Positions 1 to 7,519 of a stretch of 11,610 bases of DNA are shown one piece after another. The DNA comes from Rhodanobacteraceae bacterium (GTDB lineage: Bacteria > Pseudomonadota > Gammaproteobacteria > Xanthomonadales > SZUA-5): assembly GCA_016713135.1 (NCBI GenBank), contig JADJPR010000008.1, forward strand, positions 1 to 11,610, given 5' to 3'. Numbering within the stretch: the stretch's first letter is position 1; each line of letters opens with the position of its first letter. The position numbers and the translations under genes are program-made. Below the pieces are notes generated by a model. That model did no database searches. It was not told the DNA's origin and saw nothing but the letters and a program-made list of their open reading frames with translations.

Positions 1-256
1 GGCGAGCACGTCCGGTGTGATCGCCACCGGCACCACCGCCAACGATCGCGCGCCGACCAACCCGGCGACCGGCAAACCCTACTTCACGGTGCGGGCGCTC
101 GGCTGGGGCTCGGCTGGGCGGCCGGCAAGCGTTGCGGTTCAACACCATCGTTGCGCTGTAACCGGTCTGGGTCGTGCGCACGATTCAACAAGACCCGAAA
201 CCGTGACCCGCGACGCCTTCACCCTGCTGGTGCGCGGCGACGTGGATCGCCCGTGA
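1..256 (+). pseudogene. Phage structural protein, 3' end only, frameshifted
   Basis: This is the C-terminal end of a gene that begins before the window. Frame 2 reads an open peptide including ANDRAPTNPATGKPYFTVRALGWG. The sense then moves to another frame (QALRFNTIVA, then PVWVVRTIQQ) and returns to frame 2 for ETVTRDAFTLLVRGDVDRP and a TGA at 254-256. Joining these segments gives one continuous protein end, so at least two single-base shifts lie between about 110 and 195. It lies just upstream of four tail-type genes on the same strand and probably belongs to the same module. I recall similar C-termini in prophages of beta- and gammaproteobacteria, but no molecular function is known to me. 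Whether the shifts are real or consensus errors cannot be told here. Confidence 0.5.
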
Positions 257-285
257 CCCGCCACCGCTTCCGAGGACTCTGACTT

Positions 286-1536
286 GTGAGCAACAAAGGT
301 CAAATGGATACGAAACGGCACGGCGGGCGCGCCGGTGCTGACCAACAACTGGAGCAGCTTACCGCGCTTCTCGGCGCGCTGCTCGTCAGCGGCTTCACCT
401 AAAGCGGTGTCGGCGATGACTCGGGGAAGGCGGCATCGCGACCGCCGTCGTCGGTTCAGCGCATGGCTACCAAATCGATCGTTGGTGCGCATCGAAGGTG
501 CAGAGGAGCCCGAGTACAACGGCAGTTCGCCGTCACCGCCACCACTCAGGACAGCATCCAGCGTTGCCATCCGGGTGAACCGGCCTCGCCGGCCGTACAG
601 TGCCCTAGGATCACCGACAAGATCGCACCGCTCAGTTCGAGATCGCCTTCACCGGCGAGAACAAGCGTGCCTACCGAAGCCCCAATCCGCTGTCGAATCG
701 GCCCTTCACGCGCGTCGACGACAGCCTGCCCGAGGCTACGACGACCTGGGCGAAGTTTGGGCGTGTCACGCTAGCCGAGGACATGGTCGACATCGAGACT
801 TTCGTTGGTGCGCGCGCGCCGTTCGATCCGGCGGCGCCCACGCGCAACGAACTGCCCTCCGGGCGGCGGCACCTCCATGTACTCCGGGCTGGTTCAAGTG
901 GTACTTCGCCCGCAACAACACGCCGGACCTGGCGACAACGGCGCCGGTGCGCAGCTGGGTGCTGGTCGGCGACGACCGCGGCTTCTTCCTGTCGTGCGCG
1001 TCCGGCTGGGGTGGTGATCGCCGCGTGCTTACACGTTCACCGACCTCGACAGCTACAAGCCTGGCGACAACTACCGCGTCGTTCCTGACTGCCTCGATCG
1101 CTACCGCACGGTCAGCGAGGTGGCCGAACAATATCAACCAGGACACCTACTCCGACGCACTCGCTGGATACGACCGGAAAGATCTGCGTGCGCGACTACC
1201 CAGGTGGGCGGCAATGCGCGCCTGGGTCTGTTCTCGTTGAACGAGGGTAACGCCCAGACTGTGTCTGGACGCTCGGGCCACATCCCGTTCCCCAATGGCC
1301 CCGACTACGGCCTGATCCTGCACCCGATCTACCTGCGCGAGAGCACCGGCCATCTGCGCGGGATGCTGCCCGGGATGTACTGGATTCATCAGAACCAGCC
1401 CTACGCGCACCTGACGCTGATCGACCAGGTGCTCGGCTACCCCGGGCGCAAGTTCCTCATCGTCACCCTGGACTACGCCCACGAGGGCAACACCAGCGGC
1501 TTCGCCTTCGACATCACCGGGCCTTGGAGACCCTGA
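286..1536 (+). pseudogene. Phage tail-module protein, about 415 aa, many frameshifts
   Basis: The likely start is GTG at 286, preceded by AGGA at 273-276. No single frame covers the gene. Joined frames give one coherent protein, with recognisable pieces in order: APVLTNNWSSL near 330, EGGIATAVVGSAHGYQID near 428-480, VRIEGAEEPEYNG near 485, FGRVTLAEDMVDIETFVGAR near 755-815, WFKWYFARNNTPDLATTAPV near 890, and DDRGFFLS near 970. From about 1200 a single frame runs cleanly to TGA 1534-1536 (QVGGNARLGLFSLN, NGPDYGLILHP, ending in FAFDITGPWRP). I count on the order of a dozen indels between 290 and 1200 and none after. Position in a tail cluster suggests a virion component, perhaps distal tail or baseplate; that is inference. 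No catalytic motif, signal peptide or membrane segment is visible. Confidence 0.6.
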
Positions 1537-1539
1537 GTC

Positions 1540-2509
1540 GTGGCCTATCCACTGGACGAAGATTTCGTCGCCGGCATTCCCGCCGGATTCGCCAGCGCGG
1601 GTGGCGCGGGCGGCGTCACGCCGACTTGGAACGAGGCGGCACAGGCCGTCGATCTGGTGTTCTCGCAGGCGCAGAACTTCTGGCGCATCGATGCCGCCGA
1701 GGTCGTCGAGAATTTCTGGTTCGAGATCGATGCCGAAGTGGTGGCCATCACCTACTCATCGGCCTGTTTCGGGTTCTGGCTCTGGACGGGATCGGGGACG
1801 TATGAAGGCCACCGACTGGTCGCGTGGCAGCAGCAGTGGCATCACAGTTTCTGGGATGCCGGTGGCAATCAGTACGAACTCACCGCCCATGCCGCAGCGC
1901 CGTGGGCCGTGACCGGCGCTCGCCGCACCATCCGGGTCGATGCCAAGCGCGGCAACGACGGCATCTGGCAGTACCGGCTCAGCGACAACGACGGCATCGT
2001 GGTGGGAAGGCTACAAGCGGCACCACGCGCGCTTCCGGCCTTGCATCTACGGCTACGGCCTGACCCTGCGCGTGCATCGGGCGTCTGGTGGCGTGCCGAG
2101 CACCCTGCCGGACGCGCCGTCTCCCCATTACAGGGCGCTGCCAGCCGCAGTGGCGCGCACCCAGCCGGTACCGGACCTGGCCGGGCTGCTGCGCTACTCG
2201 CACCGCGCCTTCCACCGTTTGGCTGGCACGCGTAACCACTACTACGCCGGCGACCACCAGATCACCGGCACGGTGAAAGAGAAGGGCGTTCCGGATGACC
2301 GACCCGTGGCGCGTCGGGTGCTGTTGTTCGACGAACGCACCCACGTCGTCGTGGGCGAGACCTGGAGCGATCCGGGCACCGGTGCCTACCGTTTCGAAAA
2401 GATCAGTCCGGTGCCGCGCTACGTCGTGGTTGCCTACGACTACAAGCACAACTTCCGGGCGGTCATCGCCGACAACCTGCGCGCTGAGCCGATGCAGGTG
2501 CCGGCGTGA
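1540..2509 (+). pseudogene. Phage tail-module protein, about 322 aa, one frameshift
   Basis: It starts at GTG 1540, three bases after the previous stop, with GGAGA at 1526-1530 as a plausible ribosome site. The first frame reads AYPLDEDFVAGIPAGF through VENFWFEIDAEVVAITYSS to RLSDNDGIV near 2001. At about 2000-2005 one base appears to be missing. The next frame continues as WEGYKRHHARFRPCIYGYG, through YSHRAFHRLAGTRNHYYAGD, to NLRAEPMQVPA and TGA 2507-2509. The N-terminal half is rich in aromatic and small residues, as in beta-sandwich or fibre-type virion proteins. The C-terminal half (DRPVARRVLLFDERTHVVVGETWSDPGTGAYRFEKI) resembles a small beta-sandwich repeat with a GAY-F-turn pattern, the sort found in surface and tail proteins. 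No specific function is recognised. Its stop overlaps the next start by four bases (GTGA). Confidence 0.6.
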
Positions 2510-2896
2510 TCGAGATTTCGAACGCGCTCAACGGCTATCGGCTGCAGGGCGTCATCACCTTTCTGGCGCTCGGCACCGAACAGGCGCGCGCCCACGTGTA
2601 CGCGGGGCCACGACCGAGCCTCGGCGCGCCGCCGCAAGGGCCGCTGCTCGCCTCCATCGTGCTCGCCGAGCCGCTCGGCACCGTGGTTGACGGCGTGCTC
2701 GAGGTTGCCGCGACGAATGAAGCGCTGATCCTCACCACTGGCGAGGCGACGTGGGCACGCATCGTCAACGGTCAGGGGCGCGCTCGCCTGGGACTGCGAT
2801 GCGTCGGACCTCGAGGGCACCGGCGAACTGCGCCTGCCGACGACCACGCTGTATGCGGGCGGCTACACCCGCATCCTGACGGGACTGCTGGGGTGA
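2506..2896 (+). pseudogene. Small phage tail-module protein, about 130 aa, one frameshift
   Basis: GTG at 2506 overlaps the preceding TGA (GTGA, 2506-2509), which indicates translational coupling. The first frame reads IEISNALNGYRLQGVITFLA through EVAATNEALILTTGEATWAR to about 2778. The continuation is in the next frame, LAWDCDASDLEGTGELRLP then TLYAGGYTRILTGLLG, with TGA at 2894-2896. Joining the frames gives roughly 130 aa. The protein has no cysteine-rich motif, signal peptide or transmembrane helix. Its alternating hydrophobic pattern fits a beta-rich virion protein. I recall comparable small proteins immediately before a large tail-tip-like gene in tailed prophages, but cannot assign a function. 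The gap to the next start is six bases, so it is part of one transcription unit. Confidence 0.55.
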
Positions 2897-2902
2897 TCGC
2901 CA

Positions 2903-4469
2903 ATGACGGCTGTCGATCTGCGCTTCGCCCATCCACCGGGCAGCGCGCATCTGGTGCTGGGCGGCGATCCCGGGGCGACGCCGCCCGTCGATGCGCAACT
3001 CGTCGGCGCACTGCCGGCATTGCGCTTCGGCGCTCGCCATCCCCAATGCATCGGCGACACTCGTCGGTACCTTTCCCGCGATGGAGATGCTGATCGGAGG
3101 CGCGCTATGCATCGCGAACCGCGCGTCCGCTGGTGGGCAGCACCTACTCGACCTGGCAGCGTGGGCGAGGATTCGAAGTCGGCGCCGAGCATCGGACCTC
3201 GCCGACCGTCCGAGCGCCCGTGCAAGCGCAAACCGGCTGGCAACCGGCGACAGGCTATGTTGCGGGTGTCGAGGCGCGTCGCAGCGCCAGGCTGGCGCGA
3301 CTGCCGATCACAGCCACGGTGCGGTTCTGTCTCGCGTCGCCGACATCGCCGGGCGCCATTGGCGTCGCGCACAGTGATGCGCAGCAACTGCGCACTGCAG
3401 GTCCGTTCGTCCATGCCAACGCTGCGCGCATGGATGGGCTGCAGCGGCGACTGCACCATCAAGACGGTCTACGGGATCGCCATCGGCCGACGACCTCGGG
3501 CTTCGGTGTGGCGGCACCGCTTCCGAGTCGACGCTTCTTCGAGGCGATCCAAGTGGCGGTCACGCTTCGGCGCTGGACCAAGGACCGCTGGCAGAACGCC
3601 ATGCGCCCTCCGCCTGGCCGGCACCCGACGCGTCCCGACGACGGCGATCCGCCGCCGATCCGTTGTTACACCCCGAATCCCAAACTGCGCTTCGCGTCGC
3701 TGGCGGCCACGGATGGCCACCTGGTCTTCGTGTGCGAGAACCATCCCGGGCCCGGTCAGGACGACCCGGTCGTCGTTCCGATCAGGAGGGTCTACGTCGT
3801 GCTGAACCACGTCACCCTGCATCGATGGCCGGATGGCGCGCCGGTGCCGGTCATCTCGCTATCGCTGAGTCTCGACGTCGATTCCTGGGCGTGGGGCTTC
3901 GAGGCCACGCTGCCCGGCATCGCCGAAGCGCTGGTCGCGCCCGAAGATGGCGCCTCGCCGGTGGAACTGGTGGCGCACGTCAATGGCACGAACTTCCGCG
4001 TGCTCGCCGAAAACCTGAGCCGTGAGCGCAGCTTCGGCGACACCAGCCTGCGACTCTCGGGCCGGGGTCGCTCCGCGGTCCTGTCGGCGCCGTATGCCCC
4101 GGTCGTGAACTTCGCCAATGGCGATCCGCGCACCGCGCGGCAACTGATGGACGACGTGCTGACGGTCAACGGCGTGCCACTCGGCTGGACCGTCGACTGG
4201 GGCCTCAGCGACTGGAGCGTGCCTGCCGGCGTGTTCGCGCAACAGGGCACCTGGATTGATGCGCTGGCCAGCATCGCTGGCGCTGCCGGCGGCTACCTAT
4301 TGCCGCATCCGTCCGAAGCGACCATACGTGTGCGTCATCGCTATCCGGTGGCGCCATGGGACTGGCACGCCGTCACGCCTGACCTGATCCTGCCGGTCGA
4401 CGCCGTCTCGCGCGAATCGCTGCGCTGGCTGGAGAAGCCCGCTTACAACCGAGTGTTCGTGTCTGGCCA
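2903..4469 (+). pseudogene. Large tail-tip/fibre-like phage protein, N-terminal part, frameshifted and cut by an IS
   Basis: ATG at 2903 follows the previous stop by six bases and reads MTAVDLRFAHPPGSAHLVLG. Around 3029 the sense shifts to frame 3 (IPNASATLVGTFPAMEM). By about 3109 it is in frame 1 (ARPLVGSTYSTWQRGRGFEV) and stays open to the IS. The region 3110-3600 encodes a low-complexity stretch rich in Arg, Ala and Gln. From about 3790 a more ordered domain follows: RVYVVLNHVTLHRWPDGAPV, SLSLDVDSWAWGFEATLPG, VNGTNFRVLAENLSRERSFG, LSGRGRSAVLSAPYAP. This layout, an insertion-tolerant N-terminus followed by a beta-rich hub-like domain, resembles phage tail-hub or tail-tip proteins; that is an inference from context and remembered family members. 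The reading frame is interrupted after VFVSG by the insertion at 4470. The remainder is at 6385-6700. Confidence 0.65.
4464..4469. repeat. Target-site duplication, left copy (TGGCCA)
   Basis: TGGCCA directly abuts the left inverted repeat and is repeated at 6379-6384 just beyond the right one. It lies inside codons of the tail gene (tct-ggc-ca). Confidence 0.82.
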
Positions 4470-4483
4470 CCCGAGTTCGACAC
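4470..4483 (+). repeat. IS left terminal inverted repeat
   Basis: CCCGAGTTCGACAC is a perfect reverse complement of 6365-6378. The match to the other end appears to extend eight bases outward into the flank because the target TCTGGCCAGA is palindromic. Confidence 0.88.
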
Positions 4484-4550
4484 TTATCCGACTTAAGTAA
4501 TTGATTCGTAGCGCATCCGGTATCCCCGGTTGCCACTACGATGGCGTCGA

Positions 4551-6208
4551 TCAGCTCGTCTGGAGGGCTTTGGTGTCGGGCAACGGCAGGTCCAGTTGCT
4601 GGAAGATCGAGCGGGTTTCCTCGCCGGTGGCGGTCAGTCCGCTCACGGTCTTGCCGTCGGCGGTGAACCGGTGCAGTTGGATGGCCTTGAGCTTGCGCAG
4701 CGCGGCTGCCGGGCTGAACTCGGTCAGTTTCGGACGCATGACCCGGTGCAACAGCAACGCGAGGAAGCAGATCAACGCGTGCGCGCGGATGCGCTCGGGC
4801 AGCCGGTGATAGACCGGCGCCAGCGCGATGTCCTGCTTGAGCACACGGAAGCCGCGCTCGATGTCCGCCAGGCGCTTGTAGCGCTCCACCACCTCGACGG
4901 CTTTCAGGTCGCGCACGTTGGTCAACAGTATCAGCTTGCCGTCGAAGGCTTCCTGGCGGGCCAGTGCCGCTTCGTCAGGTGCCAGCTGAAGCTGTCGGCG
5001 CGCAAGTCGGCTTTGAGGATCTTCGACAGATGCTTCCCTCACCGCTGTGATGAAGCGCAGGTAGGCGCCGCGGTCGCTGGCTTTGCGGCGCGGGCCTTCT
5101 TGCCCTGATCCTGGCGCTCCAGCTTGTCCACCGCAGACTGCGCCTGCGCCTCGATGGCCGCGATCCGGGCGCGGCGCTGCGCAGTCTGTTCGGCTGCCAC
5201 GAGAGGGTCGTGCGCCACTACCATGCGATAGCCGCCCGCTTCGGTCTCCAGCACCTTGGGCGCGGTCGCATCGACGCACGTTCCCGCCAGTTCCACGACC
5301 GGATCCATGAAGTCGCCGTAACGGCGCGCTGGCACCGCGATGATCCAGGACAGCTCGACACCCTTCGGCAACTTCAGCGCCTCCAGGGCCGCGATCTGAT
5401 CCAGACTCAGCATGCCGCGATCGGCCACCAGCACCACGCGCTTGACCGCATAGCGCGCCAGACTGCGCTGGATCATCGGCAACAAGGTGCTCACCTCGCC
5501 GACATCGCCGGGGAACACCTCGAAATCCAGTGGCATCCCGCAGCCGCTCTGCACCAGCCCCAGCGCGAACTGACGCGCGATGCCGCCGGTGTCCTTGTTC
5601 ATGCCAAAGGCACGCACATCGTCCGCCAGTCTCGTCTCGCCCTGGATGCGCACATTGGTCAGGTCGTAGAACACCAGGTTCAGGTCCTGATCCAGCAGCG
5701 GTCGCACCAGCCCGGCCAGCCGCGACAGGATCGTGCCCGCATGGGCGTCCAGCACATCCATGGTCCGCAACAGGCGCTGGTGGGTCACTTCGTCTGGCAC
5801 CACGCCAGGGACGATGACTTCTTCCAGCCAACGCAGCACGCCGAGCTTGGAATCCGCGTCGCACAGGCGATTGATCACCATCAGCCGCGCCAGCGTGTCG
5901 ACATCGAGCTTGGCGTCCGAGCGCGTCAGCCCGCGCAGGCAGCGCGAAAGACCCAGGCGATCCCAGAGCGCCGACAGCAGCCACGGTCCGCCCACTTCCA
6001 GCGAACGCTGGAAGGTTGGCGCCGCGGGCGGCCCGCGACCGGCCGCGCGGCTCAGGCTGGCGATAAGGCGATCGAGCTTGTCCTGTGAGTCCTCGACCCG
6101 GCCGAGGTTGGCGACATGCCGGTGGCGAGCAACGCCATCGGCATCCCGGAAGGCCTCGACGAGCTGGATGTACTGCCTCGGGCCGGACTTGGTGATCTTC
6201 GCGAACAT
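4551..6208 (-). pseudogene. IS1634-family transposase, about 552 aa, with frameshifts
   Basis: A DDE transposase catalysing cut-and-paste movement of the surrounding element. The start is ATG at 6208 (MFAKITKSGPRQYIQLVEAF, a typical N-terminus for the family). Two catalytic aspartates are visible: D182 in FYDLTNV and D263 in VLVADRGM. The expected glutamate is encoded at 4857-4859 in LADIERGFRVLK, the YREK-like motif of IS4-group enzymes. The first frame is open to a stop at 5039-5041. Family-like sequence then needs three shifts: near 5080 (to SDRGAYLRFITAV), near 5040 (to GKHLSKILKADLRADSFSWHL) and near 4980 (to DEAALARQEAFDGK, open to TGA 4551-4553). As written, the first frame would make a 389-aa product lacking the catalytic glutamate, so it should be inactive. 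If the shifts are consensus errors, the enzyme is complete. Confidence 0.85.
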
Positions 6209-6364
6209 GCCGCCACGGTATCACGCCACAACAGCGTATTCCATGGTGTTCAAGCTGAACGCGTGCCACTACACGATAGTTGCGGAATCGGCATCCTCAG
6301 ACAGCGCAAGCCATTGATCCTGCAAGACCAACCCGGCAACGAGGGACCGCGAAACGGGCAAAAG

Positions 6365-6378
6365 GTGTCGAACTCGGG
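6365..6378 (-). repeat. IS right terminal inverted repeat
   Basis: GTGTCGAACTCGGG is the exact reverse complement of 4470-4483. This end is the one upstream of the transposase gene. Confidence 0.88.
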
Positions 6379-6384
6379 TGGCCA
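6379..6384. repeat. Target-site duplication, right copy (TGGCCA)
   Basis: This is the second copy of TGGCCA, immediately outside the right inverted repeat and followed by GAGTGCC, which resumes the tail gene's coding sequence. Confidence 0.82.
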
Positions 6385-6700
6385 GAGTGCCGGTGTGCTT
6401 GGTCAAGTCACGCGCACCGGAACGGCTGGCAATCGGCTCGCACCCATGGTCGTTGATGCGCTGATCACCGAAGCCGTGGCGGCGCGCCAGCGCGGTACGG
6501 CGATCCTGGCCGACACCGGCCAGCAGTTCGAAGTGGGCCTGCGCCTACCGGTGCTGCCCGAGACCGGCATCGTCGAGCCGGGCACCTTCGTCGAGTACCA
6601 GGATGGCCGCGTCGCGCGGCTCGGAATCGTGCGCTCTACGCGCATCGAAGCCGGCTTCCCCGAGGTCTGGCAAACACTGGGCGTCGAGTGCCATGCATAA
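6385..6700 (+). pseudogene. Large tail-tip/fibre-like phage protein, C-terminal part, separated by the IS
   Basis: This is the 3' end of the gene begun at 2903. If the 1909-bp IS and one TGGCCA copy are removed, the codon split by the insertion becomes CAG and the protein reads VFVSG-QSAGVLGQVTRTG in a single frame. It continues as NRLAPMVVDALITEAVAARQ, GLRLPVLPETGIVEPGTFVE and VARLGIVRSTRIEAGFPEVW to TAA at 6698-6700, about 104 residues. The fragment has no start of its own in a good context, so it is unlikely to be made as a separate protein. Its end overlaps the next gene's ATG at 6693 by eight bases, as expected in a tightly packed phage operon. Confidence 0.75.
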
Positions 6701-6914
6701 CCTCTACCGACAGTTCCGGCAGCTGTTGCCCGAGCCACCGCTGCAAGCCGGCATCGTGATCGAGGCGGGCGCAAACCGCGTCGTGATCGCCTTGCCGGGC
6801 GGCGGCCTGATCCATGCCCGCGGCGAAGCCACCCTCGGCCAAACCGTGTTCGTGCGCGATGGCGTCATCGAAGGCGAGGCGCCTTCCTTGCCGATGGAAG
6901 TGATCGACATTTAA
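6693..6914 (+). CDS. Small conserved phage protein, 73 aa
   Basis: ATG at 6693 overlaps the end of the tail gene by eight bases, and the gene ends at TAA 6912-6914. The product begins MHNLYRQFRQLLPEPPLQAG. The rest is an alternating pattern of short hydrophobic strands and glycines (IVIEAGANRVVIALPGGG, GQTVFVRDGVIEGEAPSLP), which looks like a small all-beta, OB-like barrel. There is no signal peptide, membrane segment or cysteine. A gene of this size between a tail-tip gene and the lysis cassette suggests a small virion or assembly protein; I do not recognise a named family. Start choice: a longer reading from 6603 would lie almost wholly inside the tail gene and is unlikely. It is the last gene before the hairpin at 6943-6975. 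Confidence 0.7.
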   Translation: MHNLYRQFRQLLPEPPLQAGIVIEAGANRVVIALPGGGLIHARGEATLGQTVFVRDGVIEGEAPSLPMEVIDI

Positions 6915-6942
6915 GCCGCGCCTTTTCAACCGCTACACCCCT

Positions 6943-6975
6943 GAAACCCGCTCCGGCTCGCGCTGGGCGGGTTTC
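6943..6975 (+). terminator. Strong GC-rich hairpin between tail and lysis genes
   Basis: The arms GAAACCCGC (6943-6951) and GCGGGTTTC (6967-6975) pair perfectly over nine bases. Inside them CCGGC and GCTGG pair (one G-T) around a TCGC loop, leaving a single bulged T. No clear run of T follows (GTCATTTC), so it may be a weak or attenuating terminator, an mRNA-stabilising stem, or part of a Rho-independent terminator whose U-tract is the TTTC at the stem base. It lies 28 bases after one gene's stop and 20 bases before the next gene's ATG, where it could set the relative level of lysis gene expression. Confidence 0.5.
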
Positions 6976-6995
6976 GTCATTTCTGGAGACCGACG

Positions 6996-7295
6996 ATGAC
7001 CGAAGACACCGATGCACCGACCAACGACTCGACCCTCTTGCTGCGGCACGAGGACTTCGATGAACTGCTGAACCGCGCCGCCGAACGCGGCGCCGAGCGT
7101 TGCCTCACCCACCTCGGTCTGGAAAACGGACACGCCGCGCGTGACATCCGCGAGCTGCGTGACCTGCTGGAAGCGTGGCGCGATGCGCGCCGCACCGCCT
7201 GGCAGACCACCGTCAAGGTCGTGACCACCGGCATCCTGGCCGCGCTGCTGGTGGCCGCTGCCATCAAGTTGAAGCTGATGGGAGGCACGCAATGA
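6996..7295 (+). CDS. Membrane-anchored phage protein, DUF6127-like, 99 aa
   Basis: ATG at 6996 has GGAGA at 6985-6989 upstream. The N-terminal three quarters are charged and helical (LLRHEDFDELLNRAAERGAE, RDIRELRDLLEAWRDARRTA) and probably cytoplasmic. One transmembrane helix lies near residues 74-93 (VVTTGILAALLVAAAIKLKL), and the tail is short and basic. The pattern 'EDFxxLLxxAAERGAxxxLxxLGL ... DIRELRxLLEAWRDAxRTAW' matches what I remember of DUF6127 phage proteins. A single C-terminal helix is compatible with a holin partner, antiholin or tail-anchored lysis accessory protein, and the gene opens the lysis cassette; the exact role is inferred only from position. Its TGA overlaps the next start (ATGA, 7292-7295). 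Confidence 0.72.
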   Translation: MTEDTDAPTNDSTLLLRHEDFDELLNRAAERGAERCLTHLGLENGHAARDIRELRDLLEAWRDARRTAWQTTVKVVTTGILAALLVAAAIKLKLMGGTQ

Positions 7296-7519
7296 CCGCC
7301 CGACCGAAGATCTGTCTGCTCAACGACTGGCGGCGCGTGTTGCGTCGCGCGTGGAGCATCCGACTTTCCCTGCTGGCAGCCGCCTTCACAGCGGCGGAAG
7401 TCGTCGTCCCGCTGTTCGGTGATCTTCTGCCGCGTGGCGCGTTCGTGCTGCTGGCCTTCGCCGCCAGCATCGGCGCGACCGTTGCGCGCATCGTGGCGCA
7501 GCCGGAGATGCGCCGATGA
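7292..7519 (+). CDS. Probable holin, DUF7940-like, 75 aa
   Basis: ATG at 7292 overlaps the upstream stop and has GGAGG at 7281-7285. The protein starts with a basic segment (MTARPKICLLNDWRRVLRRA). Two hydrophobic helices follow, near residues 22-41 (IRLSLLAAAFTAAEVVVPLF) and 48-68 (RGAFVLLAFAASIGATVARI), and it ends in a short basic tail (EMRR). Size, two membrane spans, charged ends and the place directly before an endolysin fit a class II holin or pinholin. A holin would permeabilise or depolarise the inner membrane so that a SAR endolysin is released. The 'PKxxLLxDWRRxxRxxSxRL' N-terminus recalls DUF7940 proteins found at this position in other prophages. Its stop overlaps the endolysin start (ATGA, 7516-7519). 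Confidence 0.72.
   Translation: MTARPKICLLNDWRRVLRRAWSIRLSLLAAAFTAAEVVVPLFGDLLPRGAFVLLAFAASIGATVARIVAQPEMRR

Larger units (their letters stand above)
4470..6378 (-). mobile_element. Insertion sequence, IS1634/IS4-type, 1909 bp
   Basis: The element has a single transposase on the - strand. It is bounded by perfect 14-bp inverted repeats (CCCGAGTTCGACAC at the left, its reverse complement at the right). Direct TGGCCA copies flank it at 4464-4469 and 6379-6384. The edges are confirmed independently: deleting the IS plus one duplicate restores the interrupted tail gene in frame. Because the target site is itself palindromic (TCTGGCCAGA), the inverted repeat looks 22 bp long, and the duplication could be read as 4 to 6 bp; six gives symmetrical ends. 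About 81 bp lie between the transposase stop and the left end, and about 170 bp between its start and the right end; I see no other gene in either. Length and transposase type agree with the IS1634 family. Confidence 0.9.

Noticed and set aside
257..282. Tiny frame VTRHRFRGL between the first two phage genes
   Set aside because: Nine codons with no support, and it contains the ribosome site of the next gene.
335..1240. 301-codon open frame on the + strand
   Set aside because: It crosses the frameshifted tail gene. Conserved-looking protein segments jump among all three frames here, so this frame is real coding sequence only in short pieces.
5210..6088. 292-codon open frame on the + strand inside the IS
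   Set aside because: It is antisense to the transposase, whose DDE motifs fix the true strand. The His/Gln-rich product is typical of a GC-rich shadow frame.
5083..6269. Upstream part of the second long - strand frame in the IS (before about 5080)
   Set aside because: Only its 3' part, after about 5080, carries transposase sequence. The rest is the wrong frame opposite the intact N-terminal coding.
6209..6364. Possible transposase promoter (TTGAAC near 6250 on the - strand)
   Set aside because: No -10 element at an acceptable distance. The pairings tried were poor, so no promoter is called.
4462..6386. 22-bp inverted repeats as a possible recombination or att site
   Set aside because: They are explained by the IS ends plus a palindromic target, with a transposase between them.
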